The position numbers and the translations under genes were made by a program. The notes under the pieces are model-generated. The model worked only from the letters and a program-made list of their open reading frames with translations. It was not told where the DNA came from and did not search any database. A stretch of 28,782 nucleotides of DNA from JAYUDN01 sp043739785 (lineage in GTDB: Bacteria > Patescibacteriota > Gracilibacteria > BD1-5 > UBA2023), in contig JAYUDN010000025.1 in NCBI GenBank assembly GCA_043739785.1, positions 1 to 28,782 of the forward strand, in the 5' to 3' direction. Of this stretch, positions 1-7,630 are shown in pieces. Numbering within the stretch: the stretch's first letter is position 1; each line of letters starts with the position of its first letter.

Positions 1-1
1 T

Positions 2-64
2 AAAGAAACAATTGAATTAGAAAAAGAACTTCTTATACTTCTTTATAAGTTTTACCAGAAATAA
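2..64 (+). CDS. Possible 3' end of a truncated gene
   Basis: The window opens inside a frame that stays open for 20 codons and ends in TAA. The encoded tail is rich in Glu, Lys and Leu (contains ELEKELLILLYKFYQK), as in a helical C-terminus. The stop lies inside an imperfect inverted repeat (ACCAGAAATA near 54 and TATTTCTTCTGGT ending near 87) that could be a weak terminator but has no T-tract. Composition is very AT-rich, so chance openness is possible. The rest of the gene is outside the window. Confidence 0.25.
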   Translation, partial: KETIELEKELLILLYKFYQK

Positions 65-108
65 TTACTTTTTAATATTTCTTCTGGTCTAGAGCCATCT
101 AAATACTT

Positions 109-139
109 CTATTCCACCGTCACGCTCTTCGCGAGGCTT
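109..139 (-). pseudogene. Relic of a glmS 3' end
   Basis: Read on the minus strand this 31-bp stretch ends with codons for LAKSVTVE followed by TAG, the same C-terminal octapeptide and stop codon as the intact glmS at 1442. Against the last 39 nt of glmS it shows two third-position changes and one 8-nt deletion. It begins inside the stop codon of the membrane-protein gene at 138. It is therefore a direct repeat of the glmS terminus on the far side of the two-gene block 138-1441. It could be an integration scar or a leftover of a glmS duplication; no other glmS sequence lies beside it. Confidence 0.6.
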
Positions 140-632
140 AAAGGTGGCCCTGTAAATAAATTAAAAAAGTATTTATGACAAAGTATCAATTCCATAGAAG
201 GAAGAATGCGAGAGAATTGAATATACTCAATCATAGGAACCAGTATAGTAGTCTTTTTGGAGTGTTTAGATGCTTCTGAGGACATAAAATTCTCAGCACT
301 ATATAGGATATAATTAAACTTGGGAGAGGTAAAACTATGATAGACACAAAAATCATATTTATACCAAAAGTGAGTATAAAAAGTAAAATGAAAGTAATAG
401 TTAAACCAAGGGTATTCAGAAAATACAGTTCATGTATATTAAGCCGTTCTATAAGTGAGAGATTTGATTTGTATGATCAAACAAAGAAGAAAATTATAGC
501 TACTATTAGGAGAATTAGGAAGGGGCTATAAAATATGTACCCGGGTATATCGGGCATATCTGCAAAAGCAAAGGAAGGACTCATAAGCAAAAGCAATCCG
601 AGCAGGATCGAGAGTCGAGGTGGGATTTTCAT
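138..632 (-). CDS. Small multi-spanning membrane protein, paralogue B
   Basis: Unrecognised 164-residue membrane protein, open only if TGA is Gly. It starts with a signal-like segment (MKIPPRLSILLGLLLLMSPS, cleavage plausible after AFA) followed by about four hydrophobic segments. The second half matches its neighbour at 705: ISYIVLRILCPQKH here against VSYIVVRLCFPKNH there, then a Leu/Phe-rich segment. The start is the ATG where the two genes align. An earlier in-frame ATG exists here, but the neighbour has a 1-nt indel upstream, so the upstream frame is not conserved. It ends in TAA at the glmS relic. It lies 72 nt downstream of its paralogue and is probably co-transcribed. No function can be assigned. 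Confidence 0.75.
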
Positions 633-686
633 AGGAGATGGTAAGAAATACTCAATCCAGAGTAATGAGATTGGAAGTGAAATCAA
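562..686 (-). repeat. Long direct repeat over the 5' end of paralogue B
   Basis: About 125 bp nearly identical to 1207-1332. It covers the signal-peptide codons and about 54 bp upstream of the start of paralogue B, so leader and promoter were duplicated with the coding start. Both copies keep TTGATT followed 16 nt later by TACTCT, a weak candidate promoter. Identity is highest over the first 20 codons and falls away afterwards, so either this part is under constraint or it was recently homogenised. Confidence 0.85.
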
Positions 687-704
687 AGAAACTGGTTTAT
701 GAAA

Positions 705-1277
705 CTATAATCAGATGAAATTAAACTCATACGCAAACACCGAGAGAAGATTGCAGACAAAATTGAACACTTGCATTCATAAAAAGAAATATATTAACCT
801 ATTTTTCACGTCTGGATGATTCTTCGGAAAGCAGAGTCTCACTACTATATAAGATACTATCAATAGAGGAGGGAATCAAAGCCAGAAGTAAGCAATGGAT
901 ACTCAGGTGTCCATATGGCCAAAGAATATTGAATATATTCTTCATACAAACGCAGATACCATATAGGCTAAGGTGATTGTATCCACGAGATAGAGTAAAA
1001 ACACTCCAGAACGTTCTCAAGATGAAGGTTTTAGAGCAGGTTCAGAGATATTTCAAGTTGAAGATTTTAGAACAGGTTCAGAGATATTTCAAGTTGATGC
1101 CTCTCAATTATAATACCAAAAAAGAAATTCAAATAGGGCCGTAACTCCAAGGATAACTAAAATAATTATAAGAACTTGATTATTTGAAGGCCCATAGAAT
1201 CAACTCGCAAAAACAAAGGAAGGACTCATAAGCAAAAGCAATCCGAGCAGGATCGAGAGTCGAGGAGATATCTTCAT
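705..1277 (-). CDS. Small multi-spanning membrane protein, paralogue A
   Basis: Unrecognised 190-residue membrane protein, continuous only with TGA=Gly. An N-terminal signal-like segment (MKISPRLSILLGLLLLMSPS) leads to a hydrophobic segment, then a hydrophilic loop at about residues 60-90, then about three more hydrophobic segments. The loop holds two tandem 12-residue units, STGNISEPVLKS and STGNISEPALKP, encoded by a 36-bp tandem DNA repeat. The C-terminal half aligns with paralogue B, which lacks the loop repeat. The gene follows glmS on the same strand with 164 nt between. The start ATG is the one conserved in both copies; no Shine-Dalgarno is visible. It is probably an envelope protein of unknown role. 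Confidence 0.75.
1024..1095 (-). repeat. Two 36-bp tandem repeats inside paralogue A
   Basis: Units 1024-1059 and 1060-1095 differ at only a few positions. They encode the duplicated STGNISEP motif in the extracytoplasmic or cytoplasmic loop of the membrane protein. The 36-bp period keeps frame, so copy number could vary without breaking the gene. Confidence 0.9.
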
Positions 1278-1332
1278 AGGAGGGTAGTAAGAAATACTCA
1301 ATCCAGAGTAATGAAATTGAAAGTGAAATCAA
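1207..1332 (-). repeat. Long direct repeat over the 5' end of paralogue A
   Basis: Partner of 562-686, 126 bp with a 1-nt insertion just upstream of the start codon plus scattered substitutions. That insertion shows that translation does not begin upstream of the shared ATG. Confidence 0.85.
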
Positions 1333-1441
1333 TTCTATTTTTCTATGTGTTCATTTCTTGTTTCTCTTCTATTTTCTATCTGCTATGAACTATCTGCTCT
1401 CATTTTTTATCTTTTCGTTTTTATCTTTTATCTGGACTCAC

Positions 1442-3289
1442 CTACTCCACCGTCACACTCTTCGCAAGGTTGCGAGGCTTGTCGACATCTCGTCCGAGGA
1501 CATTCGCGATGTGGTACGAGAAGAGCTGCATGATGACGACCTCGAGGAATGGATTCACCTCTGGAAGGATAGCATCGAAGGTAATGACATCGGTATAGAG
1601 ACCTTTGTGATCATCGCCCTCGGCGATAATACCAAGGACTTTCCCTCCACGAGCTTTGATTTCCTCAACACTCGAGCTATTCTTGGCGACAAGTGGCCCT
1701 CCCCCATTGACCATAATGGTCGGGAAGTTCTCATCGATGAGGGCGATGGATCCGTGCTTCAGTTCTCCGGAAGAGTAGGCTTCGGAGTGGATGTAGGTGA
1801 GCTCTTTGAGCTTGAGGGATCCCTCCATCGCGATCGGAAGCTCGTGGGAACGCCCGAGGTAGAAGAAATTCGAATACTTCGCGTATTTTTCGGCTACGAG
1901 ACGGATCGCTTCGGACTGGAGGAGTATTTTTTCCATCGCTTCCGGAAGCTTCGAGAGGCCATCGAGGACTTCGCGGTACTTGCGGTAATCGAGTCCTGTC
2001 TTCTTCCCGAGGTAGAGCGCGAGGAAGAGAAAACAGGCAACCTGAGCGGTAAATGCCTTCGTCGAGGCGACTCCAACTTCGATCCCGGCACGAGTAAAGA
2101 GTCCCTGCCCGGCCGTACGTGCGATCGCCGAACCTGGGACATTCACCACACCGAAGACGTGGCCTCACTGCTCTTTCACGATCTTGAGCGAATCGAGGGT
2201 ATCGATGGTTTCCCCCGACTGAGATACGAAGATAAAGAGCTCGTCGGAAGTGATGAATTTTTTCTTATATTTGAACTCCGTCGATACGACCACATCGGTC
2301 GGAAGTCCCACGAACTCTTCGAGGTAGTATTTCCCCATCAGACCCGAGTGATAACTCGTCCCCGAGGCGACGATCGTAACCCGCTTGATGCCGAGTGTCG
2401 CTATATGCTCGAGGGTATCCGAGTGAAGCTCTGCCGTTTCGAAGTTGATACGGCCACGGAAGACATTTTCGAGGACTTCTCGTTGTTCATGGATTTCCTT
2501 CAGCATAAAGTGAGGGAAGTCTCCAAGTTCCGCTGGCTTCTCCGCATCATCAACGGTATGAAGCGAGCGCTCAACCTCGGCATCTCCAGCAACGATCGTG
2601 TAGTCTTCTGGTGTCATCAAGAACACATCCCCATCTTCGAGGATGATATAGTCATCGATGAGTCCGATCAGAGAGCGATAGTCCGAGGAGACGAATCGAT
2701 CTCCATTGGTGGCATCTCCGGTATTTTTGTATCCGAATCCGAGGACCATCGGGCTTCCTCGTTTCGTCCCGAATATCCGATCTGGATGCTCACGGTCAAG
2801 AAATACGAGTCCATACGCACCCTCGATTCGTGACACGAGTATCTTCAGCGCTTCAAGATGATCTCCTGTAAAGAGATCTTCATAGAGCTTCGCCACGACT
2901 TCGGTATCAGTCTGTGAGTAGAACTCATATCCCTTTTCGAGGAGTTCATCTTTGAGCTCTCGATAGTTTTCGATGATCCCATTGTGAATCACGATAAATC
3001 GCTCGGACTGTGACATATGAGGATGACAGTTCGGTTCAGTCACTCCTCCATGGGTTGCCCATCGGGTGTGACCGACGCCGACATGGTATGAGGCGAGGTC
3101 ATAGACATCAGCTTTGACTTTGAGATTCGAAACCTTTCCGACGGATTTGATCAGGGCGAATTCTTTCTGGTGGTTCACGACGCAGATTCATGCGCTATCG
3201 TATCCGCGGTATTCGAGACGCTGGAGTCACGCTAGAATTTCCTTTCCCGCCTGCCCTGGTCGACCTAGGTATCCAAATATTCAGCACAT
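1442..3289 (-). CDS. glmS: Glutamine--fructose-6-phosphate aminotransferase (isomerizing)
   Basis: Makes glucosamine-6-phosphate from fructose-6-phosphate and glutamine, the entry step to UDP-GlcNAc and peptidoglycan. The product is 615 residues, the normal family length. N-terminal glutamine amidohydrolase domain: MCGIFGYLG with catalytic Cys2, RGYDSAG and GHTRWATHG. Two SIS domains follow, with SQSGETIDTLDSL and the active-site stretch EGSLKLKELTYIHSEAYSSG. The C-terminus is KPRNLAKSVTVE, typical of the family. TGA stands for Gly in MCGI, in YDSAG and at KEQGGH (near 2162); under the standard code the gene would be broken in three places. A candidate promoter lies at 3389-3416, giving a leader of about 95 nt. 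I saw no glmS ribozyme core and no Shine-Dalgarno before the ATG. Confidence 0.97.
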
Positions 3290-3388
3290 AGAAGAGAAAG
3301 TGAGAGATTAAAGTGATGCTCGTCTTCAAGAAACAATATGCTACCCATCAAGAGTAAGAGAAATGTAAGAACCTCCTCTTTCGAACTC

Positions 3389-3416
3389 AGTATAAAAAAA
3401 TGAGCCGAGAAATCAA
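3389..3416 (-). promoter_or_regulatory. Candidate promoter of glmS
   Basis: On the minus strand TTGATT (3411-3416) and TATACT (3389-3394) are 16 nt apart, 100 nt upstream of the glmS start. Both boxes are close to the housekeeping consensus. No other gene starts downstream. Confidence 0.5.
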
Positions 3417-3497
3417 AGGAGAAAACGAAAGTCTGAAAAACTATCATCCGTGATAATATACCGCCCTTTCCGAAATCGACCGGTCGCTAAACTCTAC

Positions 3498-4676
3498 CTA
3501 CTGTCACTTTACTCTTTCTTGACTATGCTTCCAATACCACTCTCCGCCAAATTCGAACATTTCATCCGTTGGGTGAAAGTCATGATCACGAGATACTGAT
3601 TTCGGAGGTATCTGAAATGAAGATAGTGCTTCGGTCTCTCAATTTTTTTCTAAAGATATATTTCATTTCCCGGTAGTATCAGGAAGAACCCTTGGGGGGT
3701 TTCTTTTTCTTTCTTTTTGGGTAGGATTTTGAGTGCGTTTTGGCTTGCTTTTTTTGGGAATTCCTATTTTCTCTTCCTTGCTAGGTATATCTAGAACGAT
3801 ATCATTCCCGCAAAGAGAACAAAACTCACTTTTTTTCAGAGAAACTTTACCAAAAATCTGAATACCGAAGGTCTGGAAATAAATAGGGAGTGTTTCAGTG
3901 GAGGTTAGTACAGATGAATTGTATCTTACAAAAACTGGCGTAACCGTCGAAAACCAGTGAATATACTTTTGTTGCATCTTCATTGTATCCTGGATCGCAT
4001 CTCTTAGGGTTATCGTTGATCCCGACTCGCATGGTGTATCAAGAGCGAGAAGAAATTTCTCTCGAAGCGAAACGACTCTATGTTTTCCTTCTGGATCAAG
4101 AGCACAGATGTCTATAAATTCCTGTTTTCAGATCCTGCTCTTTTTGCTTCAAACAGTATGATTTTTATCCCATTGTTGCAGACATCGTGACAATCCGTCC
4201 AAAGAAATCGGAAGTCAAAGAATACTCGGGAATTGATCGTTGTAGACTTTTAGAATGGAACAAACAGTATTTATCCAGTGAATATCTTTCTGAAAAATAG
4301 TGGAAATGAGGGCTTCCCTCAGGGTTTGGGCTTTCCCATTATACACAAAAATCGTATCAAGGGCCTTGAGAAAGGCAGCTTTGCTCATTCGTTGTTTGAG
4401 GTGAAGTCATGTTATCATAGTTTGAGATCCTTCCGTTTGCCATTTTCCGAGGAGACGAACCTGTGATTGGATCGTTTTGATAAGAGTAGGAAATCCGACC
4501 GAATATTTTTGGGCCACTCGTTCGAATTGTCACTTCAGTGTACTTACTTGTACTTTATTTCAACTCGCGAGAGCCTCTTCAGTCATCTCTTTGACTCTTT
4601 TAATAGTGAGAGTGGATCATCAAATAATTACCTGTGAATGTGATAATCAGGAAGATGGAGTATCGAATTTGGGCAT
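3498..4676 (-). CDS. Unrecognised 392-residue protein with an internal duplication
   Basis: No family recognised. The frame runs from ATG to TAG only with TGA=Gly; an in-frame TAG lies eight codons before the start. Residues about 104-147 and 210-253 are a clear internal repeat: ALDT, then LREALIST against LRDAIQDT, then DIHWINTV against YIHWFSTV, ending near YN. The period is about 106 residues. A lone CxxC (FCSLCG, Cys286/Cys289) precedes a strongly basic stretch at about 303-330 (PKKSKPKRTQNP and KERKRNPP), which suggests contact with nucleic acid. No signal peptide or membrane segment. It lies 102 nt downstream of the gene at 4779 on the same strand, probably in one transcript. The DNA is AT-richer than the housekeeping genes, as in accessory regions. 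I first considered a transposase but saw no catalytic DDE pattern and no terminal repeats. Confidence 0.72.
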
Positions 4677-4778
4677 AAAATATATACTGTCACAATTCTA
4701 GCTTCTATAATTTATAAATTTAACTTTTTAATAATTCATTTACATTTTTTAGGTGTATAAACCCTAACATCTAAAACT

Positions 4779-5369
4779 TTATCTTGGGGTATCAAATTCC
4801 CTTAATCCTAAATGACTATAATAGGCATGCAAAAAACACATAAGATCATTTTTTTTATAACTTTCTGGAAGCATGGAAATATACATTGGATAAGGGAGAA
4901 ACGGCAATTTCTCAATAGTATCAAAAAAAGGAACATTCTTATTTGCGGGTCCATACTCTCATCTAATGGTACATCAAGCAACTCTCCATTCAAATCGAAC
5001 CTTTCAAGGAGGAGATGGTACAACACTGACAAATGGGTAAGGCAATACATGTATATAATCATTTGTATCGTTCGATCAGCTGAGATCTTTGGTATTTGTT
5101 TTTCTACCAAAATAGGTATAATTTGGTTTTTGTTTGGTTGTATCACTTGTAAAGCACAGAGGAGATAATACATTTTCCATAGTTCACTCTTTTACAATAC
5201 GTGTAAGCCATTCGGGATAGTTATAAATTTGACCGTCATATTCAAAAGAGATATTTGAGCTCAAAAAAACCTCTTGAACCTGTGCTGTTACCCCATTAAG
5301 GTGGCGTGATACTTGTTTCCCTGATTCTAATACTCATGAAACTTGTAAATTTGAAACTACTTCTGCCAT
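4779..5369 (-). CDS. Unrecognised 196-residue soluble protein
   Basis: Visible only when TGA is read as Gly; it then runs from ATG (MAEVVSNLQVSG) to TAA. The middle is hydrophilic and rich in Asn, Thr and Asp. The second half has aromatic and proline patches (LPYPFVSVVPSPPGK, FLPYPMYISMLPESY). There is no signal peptide, membrane segment or motif I know. Two AT-rich frames on opposite strands overlap this region; this frame is preferred because its TGA codons behave as glycines and a strong promoter (5401-5428) ends 32 nt upstream of its start. First gene of a likely pair with 3498-4676. Confidence 0.68.
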
Positions 5370-5400
5370 AAGAAAATGTTATGTAAATTAACTTCTCGTT

Positions 5401-5428
5401 AGAATATGTTTTCGTATACTTTTGTCAA
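5401..5428 (-). promoter_or_regulatory. Promoter of the 4779-5369 gene
   Basis: A perfect TTGACA (5423-5428) is followed after 16 nt by TATTCT (5401-5406) on the minus strand. The predicted transcript starts about 25 nt before the ATG at 5369. Confidence 0.68.
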
Positions 5429-5499
5429 CTTATTTATTCTTATTTTATGAGAGGTAACTCGATAGAATTCTGGATGGAGCTGACTCCCAGGATTTTATA

Positions 5500-5527
5500 T
5501 TGACTTCCCTCCCCTTTTTCATATATT
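5500..5527 (+). promoter_or_regulatory. Promoter of the aspartokinase-lysS leader
   Basis: TTGACT (5500-5505) and TATATT (5522-5527) are spaced by 16 nt. Transcription would start around 5534, almost exactly at the first leader ATG (5535), which implies a leaderless leader peptide. It is the only good plus-strand promoter I see before the operon. Confidence 0.58.
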
Positions 5528-5534
5528 CGAATCT

Positions 5535-5606
5535 ATGAATCACCTCGCTCACATGATTATCACGAAGATTTGCTTTTCCCGAGTGGAAGAGAAGTTTTCT
5601 ATGTAA
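5535..5606 (+). CDS. Putative leader peptide 1 of the aspartokinase operon
   Basis: A 23-codon ORF ending in TAA just before an intrinsic terminator. Codons 7-12 are Met-Ile-Ile-Thr-Lys-Ile, all products of the aspartate pathway whose first enzyme is encoded downstream. Right after this run, 5575-5583 (TTTCCCGAG) is exactly complementary to 5634-5642 (CTCGGGAAA), part of the terminator, as in ribosome-mediated attenuation. Its first 20 bp block (5524-5543) recurs at 5661-5680 with one mismatch. Peptide synthesis is inferred from layout only; the E. coli thr leader, rich in Thr and Ile codons, is the known parallel. Confidence 0.42.
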   Translation: MNHLAHMIITKICFSRVEEKFSM

Positions 5607-5630
5607 TCAGAAACAAGAAATCACTCTCAG

Positions 5631-5657
5631 CCGCTCGGGAAACCGGGCGGTTTTTTT
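5631..5657 (+). terminator. Intrinsic terminator / attenuator 1
   Basis: Stem CCGCTCGG (5631-5638) pairs with CCGGGCGG (5643-5650), with one G-T wobble, around a GAAA tetraloop, and is followed by seven T. No complete gene lies upstream on this strand, so it acts in the leader of the operon. An alternative pairing of 5575-5583 with 5634-5642 would disrupt it. Confidence 0.82.
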
Positions 5658-5671
5658 ATTTATTCGAATCT

Positions 5672-5857
5672 ATGCATCACTCTCTTACCATCATGATTAC
5701 CAAGAAGACGTCTCCACCACGAGCGGATTTTTGATGAGGAAAGCCTATCAAATCTACCATCCGCTCAAAATTGGGCGGATTTTTCTTGGCTCGAGTATTC
5801 GGCACCAACTATCGACTCATCGTCTTCGAGAAGCCTGTCAAAATACCTTCTTTTTAA
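5672..5857 (+). CDS. Putative leader peptide 2 of the aspartokinase operon
   Basis: A second copy of the leader block starts at this ATG. Codons 6-13 read Thr-Ile-Met-Ile-Thr-Lys-Lys-Thr, again only aspartate-family residues, with codons different from those in leader 1. Under the standard code it would stop at TGA TGA (5732-5737). With TGA=Gly it runs 61 residues through the second terminator to TAA at 5855-5857, only 18 nt before the aspartokinase start. That would let a translating ribosome hold the hairpin open. Whether the full 61 codons are translated cannot be judged from sequence. Confidence 0.37.
5759..5787 (+). terminator. Intrinsic terminator / attenuator 2
   Basis: Arms ATCCGCTC (5759-5766) and GGGCGGAT (5773-5780) pair with one wobble; two further A-T pairs may close the loop. 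A TTTTCTT tract follows. The upstream segment GAGCGGAT (5721-5728) is exactly complementary to the 5' arm and could form the competing antiterminator. It lies 89 nt before the aspartokinase start. Confidence 0.72.
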
Positions 5858-5875
5858 TTTTTTACTTTTTACTTT

Positions 5876-7354
5876 ATGAATCCAATATGAACCCCTCTCC
5901 GTGCAGAGAAAATCGGTGGAGATAACGTTACTGATCTTCGAGGCACATTAGAACTCTTACAATGAAGAAGGGAGAGAGAAGTATGAGTCTACGTCCTCTC
6001 GGCTTTTCGAGAAGAGAAACCATGATTCAATACAACTTCTTACCTCATGGAAGCGGGAGAAGCCTGTAAAAGATGAGATAAAGAAACCACCTTACGTCTT
6101 CTTTCTGAAGTTCGTGACTTTTATATACGAGTACTCGAAAGAGAACTTCCCGATAATAAAGATGTTCAAGGATTCTGTCTTTGATTATTTAGAGATTATG
6201 AACGATGAATACATACGTATTTTGAAAATAAAAATCTATTTTACTTTCCACACAATGGAACTTGGTATAAGAATTTTGAACCTGAAAGGGCAAATGATTA
6301 TTCCATACCGGCATTTTCAATCCTGGGAATCTGAGAAGTAGCCACTGCGAAAATATATGATTATCTCCTCTGAGGGAATAGTCTCGTTCATACAGAAACT
6401 GATCCTATGACTCCAAAAAATATCGGAGAAATCAGGGATTCTATATGATCTCAAGCGGAAACTCTCTTAGATACTCAAAGAATTATACTTGTTCCAGGAT
6501 TTATCGGTCGTTTACGAGAGGGAATACTCAAGACATGGGATAGAGGATACTCAGATCCAGCGCTCTGAGCGGTCACTCGTGCTCTTATCGAAAGGTCTAT
6601 AAGTGGTAAACTCAAAATGTTGAAAGACGTAGCTGTGTGCTCGGCTGACCCAAGAATTGTTTGACGTGATAAGGTGCAAATCCTTCGTAACCCCAGTCTC
6701 GCTTTGATTCTCGAGATGGTGAAAAAAGATGGAGCGGATGCAGGTTTTATCAATGAATTTCTTCTTGATCCTGCTCTCTTTGTAAACGGATGAACCCTCC
6801 ATCTCTACTCCCCGGATGATCAGGTGGGTTCTACCATAACACTCAATGGGGAAATCGAAAAGGAAGGGATTGAATCCATACTGATAAAGGAGGTTTACGC
6901 ATTTACTATTGTATCATACCGATATGATCAAATAGGATATGGGGAACAGATAGCTCGATTTTTCAGAGAAAAATGACTCAGTTTCGCTGAGTCACCAGGA
7001 AGTAACAGTTCACTAACTTATACGGTAAATAAAAAGGAATTTCAGAAGACATGACTCAATCCAGAGGAAGTATGTAAAGAATTTGAAATGTACGTTCAAA
7101 GGTTCGAAAATGATGAAGAACCAAAACCTTCAGTGAGTGTAAATCATCGGACTACCCTTCACCTCGTTGGAGAAAAACTTGATTATCATGGCATCCTACA
7201 CTCAGTCACAGGCGTCCTTACTGAATTAGCTATCAATATTTACTTTGTGTCCCAACCAGATAAAACGAAGGCTATAATACTCTGAGTAGACCCGAGTAGA
7301 GGAGCAGAAGCCGTAAAAGCGCTTCATAGTAGACTTATCGAAGTAAGAAACTAA
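5876..7354 (+). CDS. lysC: Aspartokinase (divergent)
   Basis: Phosphorylates aspartate, the first step towards lysine, threonine, methionine and diaminopimelate. The product is 492 residues, with many TGA glycines. Kinase domain about residues 1-310: KIGGDNV near residue 12 (family KFGGTSV), VLSAFREE, VPGFIGR, DRGYSDPALGAVTRAL (family GRGGSDxTA) and ADPRIVGRD (family TADPRIV). The C-terminal third has two ACT-like repeats, the second with VSVNHRTTLHLVGE and VLTELAINIYFVSQ, the usual site of feedback control by end products. Motifs are degenerate, so activity or specificity could differ. The start ATG follows an in-frame TAA by 18 nt; no Shine-Dalgarno is visible. First large gene of the operon with 7397 and lysS, behind two attenuator-like units. 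Confidence 0.85.
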
Positions 7355-7396
7355 TTTTTGCCTTTTCCCCTCTTTTTACTATACTGGAAGTGAAAT

Positions 7397-7627
7397 ATGT
7401 GGGAAGAAAACCAAGATACACTCTCGAGAACATTTCTATTTTCGGATTTTACAGATGCGATGGCTTTTATCGTGAAAGTATGACTCCTCGCTGAGAAATC
7501 TGATCATCATCCTACGATTATCAATACCTATACTTCCGTACGTATCGATCTCACCACGCATGATGCTGGAAATACGGTAACCGCTCGAGATCGAGAAATG
7601 TCTCAGATTATTGATTCTTTTTTATAA
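7397..7627 (+). CDS. Pterin-4a-carbinolamine dehydratase-like protein
   Basis: 76 residues matching the PCD/DCoH family from its second strand onward: FLFSDFTDAMAFIVKV, AEKSDHHPTI with the signature HHP, SVRIDLTTHDAG and VTARDREMSQIID. In the family this fold dehydrates 4a-hydroxytetrahydropterin. Family members are usually 95-115 residues, so the N-terminal helix is short or missing. One TGA glycine (VGLLAEK). It sits 42 nt after aspartokinase and 3 nt before lysS, so it is translated from the same message. No pterin pathway gene is nearby, so its role here is unclear. Confidence 0.77.
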
Positions 7628-7630
7628 ACT

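Noticed and set aside
109..139. Tn7-type insertion at attTn7 downstream of glmS
   Set aside because: No tns genes or Tn7 ends. The duplicated segment is glmS coding sequence, which Tn7 insertion does not copy.
337..852. Plus-strand small frames with apparent start sites (337-531, and 535-852 when TGA=Gly)
   Set aside because: They lie antisense to the membrane-protein genes, which have signal peptides, transmembrane segments and a homologous partner.
1358..2833. A 491-codon open frame on the plus strand
   Set aside because: It is antisense to glmS, which has full family motifs on the minus strand; the translated product is a charged, low-complexity shadow.
3290..3388. glmS ribozyme in the glmS leader
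   Set aside because: The leader is only about 95 nt, AT-rich, and shows no recognisable ribozyme core.
3498..4676. IS transposase
   Set aside because: An early impression from the CxxC and basic tail; no DDE/DEDD residues in order, no terminal inverted repeats and no target duplication seen.
4808..5173. Two roughly 120-codon frames on opposite strands
   Set aside because: A third frame (4779-5369, minus) is longer, has a consensus promoter and uses TGA as Gly; the other two are AT-rich shadows.
5500..5875. Lysine riboswitch or T-box before aspartokinase
   Set aside because: Each unit is only about 130 nt, with no L-box core and no T-box consensus; leader-peptide attenuation explains codons and pairings better.
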